Below, piece after piece: positions 10,666 through 22,465 of a DNA stretch of 64,000 bases (position 1 is its first letter; the number at the start of each line of letters is the position of its first letter). Made by a program: the position numbers and the translations under genes. Under the pieces are notes generated by a model that saw only the letters and a program-made list of their open reading frames with translations, was not told the origin of the DNA and ran no database searches. Location of the stretch: NCBI GenBank assembly GCA_009746045.1, contig RPFO01000418.1, positions 84,501 to 148,500 on the forward strand. Reading direction: 5' to 3'. This DNA is from Mesostigma viride. Lineage: Eukaryota; Streptophyta; Mesostigmatophyceae; Mesostigmatales; Mesostigmataceae.

Positions 10666-11710
10666 AATTGAATTGAATTGTAACATAACTCCGTTGGGAG
10701 TATATGTAGCACATAGCCCCTGAGAGGGGGGCACATGGCCTATCATACATCCTAAGCTACTTCCTGCAAGGGTGGGGATGTAAAGGACCCTTGCTCTAGG
10801 TGCACCAGGGCACTTGCATCCCCATGATCTTCAAGCTATGCCCAGCGAAGGGGGAGCCTGTCATGGGGGGGAAGATCAGCATAGCTATACCAAAAAGCTA
10901 GGGCATGGCGTCTCAGCAGAGAGTTACTCCCTGCATGGGCACTGCATAATTAAATAAAGCTAGGCATCATCTGGAGGGTGGCTCATCATAGGCACACATG
11001 TACATGACTAAAAAGGCTAGGCCTAAGCTGGTATAGTGCCTGTAGTAGGCGGGCATGTACAAGGCCACTGTCTAACTATGCTACACTACTGCTGTATTCC
11101 CCTAGGCTGGGGCTGGAGTTGCTGGGGCCGCGGTGGTCGAGGGCCGGGTCGCTTGCCAGGGCTTGTGGCCGACGTAGATGGCCGCCCCCTTCCAGTACAC
11201 CGGCTGGCCCGCCTTGGTCTGCCGGAGCTGGAGGTAGGTCGGCCATAGCTCCCGTCGCTGTTGTTGCTGTGCCAGGGTCAAGTCGTCGTCCACGGTGAAG
11301 GGAGTATTCTCGAGCCGCTTGCGGCGTCTGAGAAACGAAATCTTGTCCGCTGGGCTATCAAAGATGAGAAGAAGCGGAGGCGCCCCTGCCTTACCCCGCG
11401 CGCGGGGGAGGCGGTGGGCGGTCAGCTTGATCTCACCAAGAAGGCCCATGCGTGCAAGGATTTTGCTCTCAAACGCACGTGCAAGCTTCTCGGAATTCTC
11501 ACCTTCTTCCATGTCCAAGTTCTTGAGGATGGCGTTGAGGCTGCGCTTGGCGAGCTCGGCCTCCTCGCGGAGGTCAAGCGTCTGCCGCTGGAGCTGGGCT
11601 GCGACGGCGGAGGTGGTGGAGGTGGTATGTTGCTCAAGCATGTCCGCCCAGGTCGTAATGGGAGGAGCATCGCCGGCCAGGCCAGCCGAGGGAGTGGATG
11701 CGGTGTTCAA
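10666..11710 (-). mobile_element. ORF1-only LINE, copy B, truncated and chimeric at its 5' side
   Basis: The ORF1 C-terminal half (11710-11102) runs into a 3' UTR homologous to copy A. The stem-loop ACTCC-CAAC-GGAGT (reverse, 10688-10701) and a tail of CAATT units at 10666-10680 follow. At about 11700 the ORF1 part joins directly to RT-LINE ORF2 C-terminal coding sequence on the same strand, in the unnatural order ORF2-ORF1. Confidence 0.65.
11102..11710 (-). pseudogene. LINE ORF1 protein, C-terminal 200 residues
   Basis: Matches residues about 200-395 of the intact ORF1 at 7036-8232: TWADMLEQHTTSTTS, LDLREEAELAKRSLNAILK, HRLPRARGKAGAPPLLLIF, DKISFLRRRKRL, VDDDLTLAQQQQRRELWPTY and PVYWKGAAIYVGHKPWQ. 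The RRM and C-terminal domain are free of stops, but the N-terminal half, including the conserved CIFFGDYASLY-like module, is missing at the chimeric junction near 11700. Confidence 0.75.
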
Positions 11711-13090
11711 ACTGAGCTGGGACCACTAGGCCGGCCAGCAACATCTGGATGTAGTTCATGGCAGGTTTACCTAGCTTCCTGGGAATGTCCTTGGGGCCAG
11801 GCCAGGTCAAAATGTGCCGCCCTGGTTGGCCAAGCCGCTGGGGGCCGGCCAGACCAAGGGCGGTGTCGACCTGGCTGGTGCGAGCAAGATGTCCTACAAA
11901 TGCTATCCTACGCTGCCTAATCTCGTCCGAAATACAAGGCATACCCTGATACAAAGACTCTAATGACCTACGCTTGGAAAACCCTACATTCAGGACCTGT
12001 CGGAGCATCCTATAAATCGTGCCGTCTAACTTAGCTGCCAGTGTGCCTCCACAAGGGCGGCCTTGAGCACCGGTTTCTGCAGCGGGTCCCGGTTACGCTT
12101 GAGGCGGTACCGGGCGGCCAAGACCTTGGGGTCCTGGCGGTAGAGCGGGCCAGGGCGGCGGCGGGGCATGACCGGCAGGTGCCGGGCCGCCAGCAACGGG
12201 GCGCGGGCCGCAAAGCCCGCAAAAATGGCGGCGTTGGGAGCACCCTGGGCCAGCGCGGCGACGTCCGCCTGGGCGTCCAGGGCCGCCAGGTACTTCTTGC
12301 GGCACCGGTTCCGCTCGCGCTCGGCTTCCGTCCAGTCCTCAGGATCCCCCCAGACCGGGCGTAGAGCTGACCAGTCAGGGCGGGCCACTGGAGCGCGGCG
12401 CTCGGGGACATGGAACAGGAGCCGAATGGTCGCGCGCACCAACCGGTGGTCAGAGCACACCGTGGGCGTGTCGAACACTCGGGTATCCAGAACCGAAGTG
12501 TACCTGGGTTGCCGTACCACCACGTAGTCCAGACAGGCCTGACGGTCCTTAGGGCCCCGAAAAGTGACCAAGTCCTGTGAGGGACGTTGGAAGTGGCAGT
12601 TGACAGCAACCATCCCGCTAATAATCCCGCAAAAAGGCAGAAAACAGGGGGGTGCTGTCGTTAGCAGCCGTGCCGGCAGGCGCAAAGCGACTGCCAGCAG
12701 TGCCCACGGGGAGCGTGGCGTTGGCGTCAAGCAGCATAACCAAGAAGTGGTGGGCCGGGGTGCATAGTCACTAGAGGGGGGCATAATCCTCATCCGAGCT
12801 GTCCTCTACTGTAATGGCATGCGCAGACGAGGCGGTAGTGGAGCGGCTATCCTCAGGGGCAATAACCTCCACCTGCCGACTTCTACCCTGGCTAGCAATG
12901 GGCCGCGGAGCCTGTGGGGAGGAAACCTGAGCATGCCCCTCAGGGTGCGGACATTGTAGGTAGCGATGCGCAGCGAGTGGTGCCGGCATTGGCCCAGCAA
13001 GGGGCGCCGGGGACCGGCGGTATCGGCAGGGGGATGGGGAGAGGCTGGCGGGGTGGGTGCTGCGTGCCTCCTATGTGATCCAAAAGACAC
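11711..13090 (-). pseudogene. APE-type LINE ORF2 remnant with internal deletions
   Basis: Three collinear ORF2 pieces in different frames. 13090 to about 12950: an N-terminal leader, then SLRIATYNVRTLRG, the first strand of an APE-like endonuclease. About 12760-12370: AHHFLVMLLDANATLP, TFRGPKDRQACLDYVVV and CSDHRLVRATIRL; the SDH catalytic motif is at 12446-12454. 12400-12026: the Arg/Ala-rich linker before the RT. Then, without any RT core, 12025-11711 resumes at the post-RT end, with MLRQVLNVGFSKRRSL and RRIAFVGHLARTSQVDT. About 2 kb of RT is deleted, and part of the endonuclease too. It is clearly non-functional. Confidence 0.72.
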
Positions 13091-13210
13091 TAGGCAATCA
13101 GCATTCAGACCAAGAGGTGATGTTCTTATCTAGCCATTCTTCACACCAATAAGTTCTATTTGTTGCTTGCCTCGACAATACTTCATACTTGATACGTGCC
13201 ACTGACATCA

Positions 13211-13889
13211 GTCAGATTACACATAGATTGCGAGGGGCTGTCCGGCGTACCGTCCCAAGCCCAACACAAACGACGATTGAAACTGTACTCTGTACGTAAG
13301 CCCCAAAAGTCAAGTCAGGCCAGGAATCATTACTGACTTGGGCTGTACGCTGAATACAGCCATTTACACTGAAATCCCAAGTTCCCGTCGACTTGGATGT
13401 AACAGTATGCGCGCTGTCAAAACATACTGTTACGGCCGCTGCTCCAACCATGTTATCCAGTCACGATGCATAGGATTGTTGGGTGGCATTGTGGTGTCCC
13501 CTTGTTACTTACAGCCACCATTACAACCTTAAAACACTGCTAGAAACAAGCTTAGTAACCATTCCTGCTGAATGGCGCTGAAAAAGATGCAAGAGGCTTT
13601 TCCTTCGGCTCATCCATCTCTGGTTGCTGGTTGTCAGTAATACACTGCTGACTGCCCTCGCGGACCTAATACCTATAAACCTCTATCTCCATAAACCATG
13701 ACACCGTCAACTGCGTGTTTGCAAGAAGCAGTCGATCGAAAAATGGCAAGGTCTGAGTTCATCCCTTTGGACAGGGTAGACAAGCAATCCCTGCCCAATC
13801 AGTGCCCCCATCCATCCATCTATCGGGGTTAATGCTCCGTGACTCCCCAACGGGAGCACGAGTTTAATTAATTAATTAATTAATTAATC
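13211..13889 (+). mobile_element. SINE-like non-autonomous retroelement, copy 2
   Basis: Shares its first about 130 bp with 6051-6180 (CCCAACACAAA, then AAGTCAAGTCAGGCCAGGAA) and its last about 45 bp with 6549-6590. The stem-loop CTCCC-CAAC-GGGAG is at 13843-13856 and the tail (TTAA)n at 13864-13889. The tail overlaps the antisense stop codon of the TMEM135-like gene. No coding frame is conserved between the copies. Confidence 0.6.
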
Positions 13890-16285
13890 AGTGCTCCTGC
13901 CGCATCTGCTCTTGCAGCAGCTGCTGTGCTGGCAGCGAGACACTCCCTGGGATTGGCTTGGGTGCCGACGGGGCCCCGTAGAGGAAGCGCAGCAAGATGC
14001 CCCTCACAAGTGGCGCCACGGTCTGCGGCTCCCTCTCCAGGTAGTACATGAGCGCGCCCATGGCACCGCAGAAGACAAGCACCTGGGGTGTTCGGCGCAC
14101 CACGACCAGCCAACCAAGCCAAAGCAGTCCACCGAAGAAAACAAAGGGAGTTCGGTAACATCCTACTCTCAGTATCAGTATGCGACGACCGGTGCAGGCC
14201 TGGAATCTGGAACGCTGCCAGTGTACCAAGAGACAATTAGTGTGTGTTTGCATGCAACGCCACTGTAGGTTGGAACTCGAAGTGACTACTCACTCTTGCG
14301 TATCGGCTGCCTGAAAACAGCCCATGGAGCATTGGATCAGCAGGTTCCATAATGTGAATTCTCTATCCCTGGGCTTCCAAGGACGGGGAATTTTCTGGAA
14401 GGAGCACTCCTCCTCCATCCTTTGCCAGCAATAAGAAGGCTTCAGGCAAAAGCTCCGAAGAAGCACAGTCATTCTGTGCATGGTGACATGCTCAAAATGT
14501 GAACTTCCTAGTTCTTGAAATATGTGTATCCGCCTGCATTAAGGTAAGTAGCTTAGGGAATGCGCTGCCCACCAAGATAAGCCTGCACCTGAGTACATGG
14601 GAATGGGGATGGTTGATAGCCAAGAGCGCACCCACCTGCCCGTTGGCAACCCTTACCCTACCTTCACAACATCCTAATGAATGCCTGCAACGAAGTACAC
14701 GGGAATCAAGAAAGTCACAACAAAGGATCACCGTACTCCCCTGCATGGGTATGCTGAGCAAACGCAACAAAGCGGAAGCCATGACAACATCAACGCACAA
14801 CGTCAGCTTCCAACATATTTCTAACACACATAAACATCCCCATGGGTGCGCGGAGCAGTTTACTGTGAGGCTACAACGAGGTGCATGGGGGGGACGCGGG
14901 CGGAGAGGAGGGGGGGGGGGGGGGGGGGCAAAAGGCTAATTACTGAAGGCCGCGCCTCCCCGTTGGGCATGCGGGCAACTTGCAGGTAAGCTACAGCGGT
15001 CTGAACATCAACGCCCACCGTCAGGTCCCATCATGTTATCAGCAGAACAGCCACTCACCTCCCCGTTGGGTATGCTCAGCAGCAGCCGCCGCCGCACGAG
15101 CAGCTTGAAGAGGGAGTCGACCGCACGCGGCATGGTGTAGAGCGCCAGCTCGGACCGCCGGCTCTTCTTCTCCAGCAGCACCGAGAGGCCCGCGACCAGA
15201 CCCGACAAATAGTACCAGAAGCGGAAGTCGCGGTTGGCCACTTTGCGATAGCTGCACACCGTGGCCTGGCCGAGGGGGGCACCAGGTGGTGGAGGGGAGT
15301 TGTGGGCATGGGGTAGTGGAGGGTGTGGGGAGTTGGCGGTATGGGGTGGGTGGGTGGGGAGTTGGGGGCATGGGGGGGAGGGGGCATGCGGGAGAGCAGG
15401 TCTGGAAACGGTGGAGGGAAGGGGGAGAGAAGGGGTGTAATACATGGCAATCGCAAAGAGCCGGGCGAGAAGAGATCGCGACAAGGGCTCGTGCCGCTAA
15501 AGCCGCGCACCGGGGAGCTCAACTGGTATGAAAAGGAACACAACCTGAATGCAGCCCTCACGGGAGACGAGAGACAAGCAAGGCTGACGATGGCCTTCGC
15601 CCAGTGCAGCGAGCAAAAAGAACTTGGACGAATCATCCCCACCGTGTACAGCCCCACCAAGAGCCACGCGTGCGCGTACCTGGTACAGCCCCACGAAGAG
15701 TGCAATCATGGAGGTGGAGCGGGTGGCCGACAGGAAACCACGGCCGAGGGCGCTCGCGGGGTTGCGCACAAACTGGGAGGGAAGGAACGGAGGGTGGTTG
15801 TGGGTAGGGGCAAAAGGGGAGAACATATATTAGGGGGGAAAACATATATAAGGGGGAGAACGTTGGGACGACGGGAGTGAGAATATTAGGAACAGAACGG
15901 GGAACACAACGGGTGCAAAGGAAAGTGCTCGTTTGTGCGCGTGCGTGCGTGCGTGCGTGCATGCGTGTGTGTGTGTGTGCGTACGTGTACGTGTGTGTGT
16001 GTGTGTGTGTGTGCGTGTGTGTGTGCGTGTGTGTGTGTGTGAGTGTGTGTGTGTGTGTGTGCGTGTGCGTGCGTGCGTGTGCGCGTGTGCGTACGTGTGT
16101 GTGTGTGTGTGTGTTTGTGTGTGTGTGTGCGTGTGTGTGTGTGTGTTTGTGTGTGTTTGTGTGTGTTTGTGTGTGTGCGTACGTGCGTGTGTGTGTGCGT
16201 GTGTGTGTGTGTGTGCGTGCGTGTACGTGTGTGTGTGCGTGTGTGTGTGTGTGTGTGTGTGCGTGTGCGCGTGTGCGTACGTGCG

Positions 16286-16320
<35 letters not shown>

Positions 16321-19300
16321 GTGTTTGTGTGTGTGTGTGCGTGCGTGTACCTGTGTGTGTGTGTGTGCGTGTGTGTGTGTGTGTGTTTGTGTGTGTGTGT
16401 GCGTGTACGTGTGTGTGTGTGTGTGCGTGCGTGTACGTGTGTGTGCGTACGTGCGTGTGTGTGTGCGTGTGTGTGTGTGCGTGCGTGCGTGTGCGCGTGT
16501 GCGTACGTGTGTGTTTGTGTGTGTGTGTGGTCACTATAGTATAGTATAGTGTGTGTGGCATCTGCCCTCCACACCCTGCCTCCAACGCATCCGCACCTTG
16601 GGAATGTTGAGGATGACAAACGGGACGAGGTTGAGCGACAGGTACAGCGGAAACGTGCGCCGGAACGTGGCCCCCATCGCCTTGGCGTTGTGGATCGTGC
16701 ACGAGTGCGGCGTGGCTGGGTGCACGATGGCACAGGGGACGATGGACGGGTAGGGGCTGTCGAGCACGGTGAGCGGCGTCGACCGGCCGGCCAGCTCGCG
16801 GCAGTGGGCTGACAGCGCGCCGACATCGATGGGCAGCCCCATGTTGTTCTCGCGCACGGCCTTGAGCACGGGCTTGCTGATGGGGCCCGTCCGCACGATG
16901 AAGGTCCAGTACGACGGCGGCAGCGAGTTGGGGTGCATGATGTAGGCATACATAATCTGCGGGGGCGGGGCAGGTTCATGAATATTTTCGCGGGGGTGGG
17001 GGTGGGGAGAAGGGGCGGGGGTGGGGGTGGGGAGAAGGGGGAAGTTAGACAAGGCTTGCCTGCTGACGTACCTTGAACACTAAATGAATGTTTAGCTTGT
17101 AGAATACAGCCCAGCCAGGGGTGCATGGGGCCAGAGTCATGGCAACTGTGAGGGGGAAGGGGCCATGGTCAGTAATCGTCAAGAGTGGGATTGGGCAAGG
17201 CCGTGAATCTCCACGCATGGTGTGGTGGGTGATCCTGACAGCGCAGTTCCAAGTGTAAAACCACTCGAGGAATTCTTCGCAGCACCAGACAGGCCAGCAG
17301 CGAGCACCCGCTCAGGTTCACTGGGGTTCACCAGATTAGCCTTACAACCAGAACGCCACGCCGCGGGATTGGCCGGCCCCTGGGTGGTCCCAGGGGCCAC
17401 AAGGCAGGTGCTAGAATCCGTGACCCAGGCGACCTCATTGCTCGAGTGTCATGGATTACAATGCAGCAATTTCCCCCCCTTGCATGGGAAACGCCGACAT
17501 TGCAGCATATACTGTGGTACAAATGTATGTGTGTGCTGCAGGCAGCGGCTTTCCCAAACCGCAATCTTGACAAATTGTCATCCAATGGTTCGTGCTGAAG
17601 GCCAGGAGTGTGCTTCCATCCAAAGCCGCACAGTGGCCAGCGATGCTTCCTGGGGCACAGCTTGATAGCCTTTGCCTTTCGTGGAACATCCACACGCAAC
17701 ATTGCCTTTCGTGGAACATTCACACGCACATTCACACGCACCGAGCAAACCAACCCTGTGTTGCATCCGTACACCTCCAGTATATCAGGCACCTCCAGAA
17801 TATCGGGCACCTCCAGAATATCAGGCACCTCCAGAATATCAGGCACCTCCAGAATATCGGGCACCTCCAGAATATCGGGCACCTCCAGTATATCAGGCAT
17901 TTCAACTCATCAAGGAAACTACTGTAAGAGTGCCGCGCGTTCAAGCGGCGTTCCCATACGAGATCAGTTGCCTCACGGTCAAGGAAAAGAGATCAATCAA
18001 CCGCTCCTATACCTACCATCCACCCAATCACTAAAGACTTGTTGGGCAGAAGCAAAATACGACATCAGCACATGCATCAACCAGCTATCAGCCCGCATGT
18101 CTTCGCCTCCAACTCCCATCTACACGACATTGCTCCATGCTCCCTGGCCCTGCGACTAACGAGACCCTAGAACTTCGCAAAGCCAACACCCCTCTTCATA
18201 TCATGCGCGGCTCCCACAGCCCCAGTCCCCCCCTCTTTACGCCCCCAATTACCTGTGCGGACGCGAGGCAGAAAAGGAAAGTGTCCCCGTATTGCGAGAC
18301 GAGTGGGTGGAACCGGCCCTGCGCCTTGGACGAGTTGTACACTGACTGGAGGTGGGGGGCGGGGGAGGAGAGGGAAAATGCCAGGAAGAGGGGGGACAAA
18401 GAAAGGGAGAACAGGGAAAGGGAAAGGGAAAGGGCAAGGGTAAGCGAAAGTAAAAAAGGCAGGGAGGCAGGGAGGCAGGGAGGCAGGGAGGCAGGGAGGC
18501 AGGGAGGCAGGGAGGCCGGGAGGCCGGGAGGCCGGGAGGCCGGGAGGCCGGGAGGCCGGGAGGCCGGGAGGCCGGGAGGCCGGGAGGCCGGGAGGCCGGG
18601 AGGCCGGGAGGCCGGGAGGCCGGGAGGCCGGGAGGCCGGGAGGCCGGGAGGCCGGGAGGCCGGGAGGCCGGGAGGCCGGGAGGCCGGGAGGCCGGGAGGC
18701 AGGGAGGCAGGGAGGCCGGGAGGCCGGGAGGCCGGGAGGCCGGGAGGCCGGGAGGCCGGGAGGCCGGGAGGCCGGGAGGCAGGGAGGCAGGGAGGCAGGG
18801 CGACGGGGCAACGGGGGGACAGGGGGACGGGGGGACGGGGGGATGGGGGGACAGGGAAAGGTAGAAAAGAAATGGAGAACAGGGAAGGAGGGAGTAGGAA
18901 ACGGGGGGACAGGGACCATGAAGCCGGTCACGGGAGCAGGCAGAGGGCGAACAGCAGGAGCAGAAGGGAGCGGAAAGAGGAGAGGAAAAAGCAGCAATAG
19001 GAGGAGGGAGAAGAGAGCTGGGGACAAAATTACTCTTCCTATTGCAGAGAGACACACACAAAGATACAAGGAGGATGCCACATGGCATAGCAAGAGGGAG
19101 GGAGTAGGCGCAGCGAATACAAGCGAAGAGGAATACAAAACCGATCCAAACAGCCAACCAGCACCAGTCATCCTGACATCCGCACCGCGACCGCACCCAT
19201 TGACCGCGCGCCGACCATGTCTGGCACGCAATAATGGGATGGGAGGTGGGGCTGCCCACACAGGGGTAAGGGCCATCAGTCCACCAAGCAGCCCGCACTC

Positions 19301-22212
19301 CTGCGCAGGCATTCCTAAGAATGTCAAGGAAGGTGCCCTAAAAACCAATGTACAAAAGAAGTCACGGGGTGTCAGATATGATTGTCCACCTTCAACGATG
19401 CCCAGGCATTCACCGCCACCCAGTTAAAACGCAACCAGAGCACCCAACCTGACCGTTTCTGACCCCCACCCACGCCAACACCCCCCACCCACCTTCGACG
19501 CGCAAAGCCACCTGTCCCACCCCGATCATTCTCCACCCGCTGGCCCTGCCCCCCCCACCTGAGCGACGCGCGCCAGCAGATAGAGCGCCAGCGTGCGCCG
19601 CCGTTCGCCGTCCAGCGCCAGCAGGGATAGGCCAGCGCCCGTGCCGGCCACAAAGCTGCACCGAGCAGGTTCGGGGTAGAGAGGGAGGCATCAACGGGGG
19701 AGGATGTTGAGATCGTGGAAGAAAAGGGGAAGGGAAGGGAAGGGAAGGGAAGGGAAGGGAAGGGAAGGGAAGGGAAGGGAAGGGAAGGGAAGGGAAGGGA
19801 AGGGAAGGGAAGGGAAGGGAAGGGAAGGGAAGGGAAGGGAAGGGAAGGGAAGGGAAGGGAAGGGACGATGGGGAGACCATGTGATCCACATTTAAGAAAA
19901 GGAAAGGGTGGTATGGTTATCCACATTTAAGAAAAGGAAAGGGTGGTATGGTTATCCACATTTAAGAAAAGGAAAGGGTGGTGTGATGAAAAGGGGAAAG
20001 GGCGTACAGCGGTGCGGCGCGCTAAATGGGAAAATTCAGAGGGGAGACTGGGCAGGCCAACCGGTGGACAGTGGTGCGTGGGGTATGCGGGGGACGGGCG
20101 CGCTTATATCTGCAGTGCGTGCAAGGCTCTCAACCCAGAATGAAGACAAACATGAGCTGAGCAATGCCGCAACCCTGCAGGGGCCCACGGTGGCCGAGGG
20201 GGAACAGAGGGACCCGACACACCCACTGGAATCCAAGACGATCGAAGACGACCAAAGGAATGGACGGGGGCGTGCCAGCGGGCGTCGGTCTCGTGACCTG
20301 AAGTGTGTCCAGATAAACATCCAGACCACTCGGGCGACCCAGTGACTCAACTCTTAGATCATACAGCAGCAGGTGATCTGCCCAGATGAAGGACAGGTAT
20401 CCTTACCGGTGGGTTGGGACCGCCGCATGCCTCTCTAGACACACCCTTTGCCAACCTGGCCCCTTTCTCTAGCGATCTTTTAAAGGGCCTGCCTTGCAAA
20501 ATTCTACCACTAGTCCCCACCAATCTCTGCCACTGCCCTGCCTCAGTATACCATTGCCTACTATACCGTGTTTGCCTATGATACCGTTATTATACCGTGT
20601 TCCCCCGTCGTGCCAGTATTATGCCAGTCGTGCCAGTGTTATGCCAGTCGTGCCAGTGTTATGCCAGTCGTGCCAGTATTATGCCAGTCGTGCCAGTATT
20701 ATGCCAGTCGTGCCAGTGTTATGCCAGTCGTGCCAGTATTATGCCAGTCGTGCCAGTATTATGCCAGTCGTGCCAGTGTTATGCCAGTCGTGCCAGTGTT
20801 ATGCCAGTCGTGCCAGTATTATGCCAGTCGTGCCAGTGTTATGCCAGTCGTGCCAGTGTTATGCCAGTCGTGCCAGTGTTATGCCAGTCGTGCCAGTATT
20901 ATGCCAGTCGTGCCAGTGTTATGCCAGTCGTGCCAGTGTTATGCCAGTCGTGCCAGTGTTATGCCAGTCGTGCCAGTATTATGCCAGTCGTGCCAGTATT
21001 ATGCCAGTCGTGCCAGTGTTATGCCAGTCGTGCCAGTGTTATGCCAGTCGTGCCAGTATTATGCCAGTCGTGCCAGTGTTATGCCAGTCGTGCCAGTGTT
21101 ATGCCAGTCGTGCCAGTGTTATGCCAGTCGTGCCAGTATTATGCCAGTCGTGCCAGTGTTATGCCAGTCGTGCCAGTGTTATGCCAGTCGTGCCAGTATT
21201 ATGCCAGTCGTGCCAGTATTATGCCAGTCGTGCCAGTGTTATGCCAGTCGTGCCAGTGTTATGCCAGTCGTGCCAGTATTATGCCAGTCGTGCCAGTATT
21301 ATGCCAGTCGTGCCAGTGTTATGCCAGTCGTGCCAGTGTTATGCCAGTCGTGCCAGTATTATGCCAGTCGTGCCAGTATTATGCCAGTCGTGCCAGTGTT
21401 ATGCCAGTCGTGCCAGTGTTATGCCAGTCGTGCCAGTATTATGCCAGTCGTGCCAGTATTATGCCAGTCGTGCCAGTGCTATGCCAGTCGTGCCAGTATT
21501 ATGCCAGTCGTGCCAGTGCTATGCCAGTCGTGCCAGTGTTATGCCAGTCGTGCCAGTGCTATGCCAGTCGTGCCAGTATTATGCCAGTCGTGCCAGTGTT
21601 ATGCCAGTCGTGCCAGTGTTATGCCAGTCGTGCCAGTGTTATGCCAGTCGTGCCAGTGTTATGCCAGTCGTGCCCACTCCACCTGCTCTCATGTTTCCGC
21701 ATCCCACTCTCTGGGCTGGAAACACGTAGCAACTAGCCCTGCTGTCTGCTGAGTAAGAGCGTGCATGTGTATGTGCGTGCACTCCCTGCTTCCACCTATC
21801 AAGCATCAACCCCCATCACTCGCTCCACTCTGCATCCTCCCCCCCACACACACCTGTTCCAGCCGTCGTCTGTCGCCCTCCACCGCAACATGGTGCATCG
21901 CAGCGCATGGAAGACGCCGCTGAAGCCCCCGAAGAAGAAGCCCAGGCGAAGCGCATCCGCGCGGAAGAGGAGGCCCTTTTTGTGGGGGACTGCCAGCTGG
22001 GGGGGGGGGAAGGGGGCGTGAGGCGGGCATGGCCAAGGCGGGCGTAAGCATGAGGGAGAACAATAATAATAACAACGAGAACCACAAAACAACCACAATG
22101 ACGCCGCCGCCGACAACGCCGACGACGACGCGGTCGACGATGCGGCGGCCGACGCCGCGGACGCGGACGCCGCCGCCGACGCCGCCGACGCCGACAACGA
22201 CGCCGCCGCCGC

Positions 22213-22251
<39 letters not shown>

Positions 22252-22365
22252 CGACGACGACGCCGACGCCGACAACGACGAGGACGACGACAACGAGGAC
22301 GACAACGACAACGCCGCCGACGACGACGCCGCCGACGCCGACAACGACGCCGCCGCCGACGACGA

Positions 22366-22400
<35 letters not shown>

Positions 22401-22411
22401 ACAACGACGAC

Positions 22412-22465
<54 letters not shown>

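Noticed and set aside
15830-17126. His/Thr-rich 290-497-residue proteins
   Set aside because: They run across the (GT)n tract and out-of-frame parts of TMEM135 exons.
17776-17900. Short CRISPR-like repeat
   Set aside because: Seven head-to-tail 18-bp copies without spacers; an ordinary intronic minisatellite.
18137-19348. Pro/Ala/Ser (PPGLPASR) repeat protein
   Set aside because: Produced by the 8-bp (CCGGGAGG)n array in a TMEM135 intron.
20602-21672. CRISPR-like array or a large repeat protein gene
   Set aside because: The unit is contiguous, with no unique spacers, and lies in a eukaryotic intron antisense to TMEM135. The open frames result only from a stop-free 20-bp unit.
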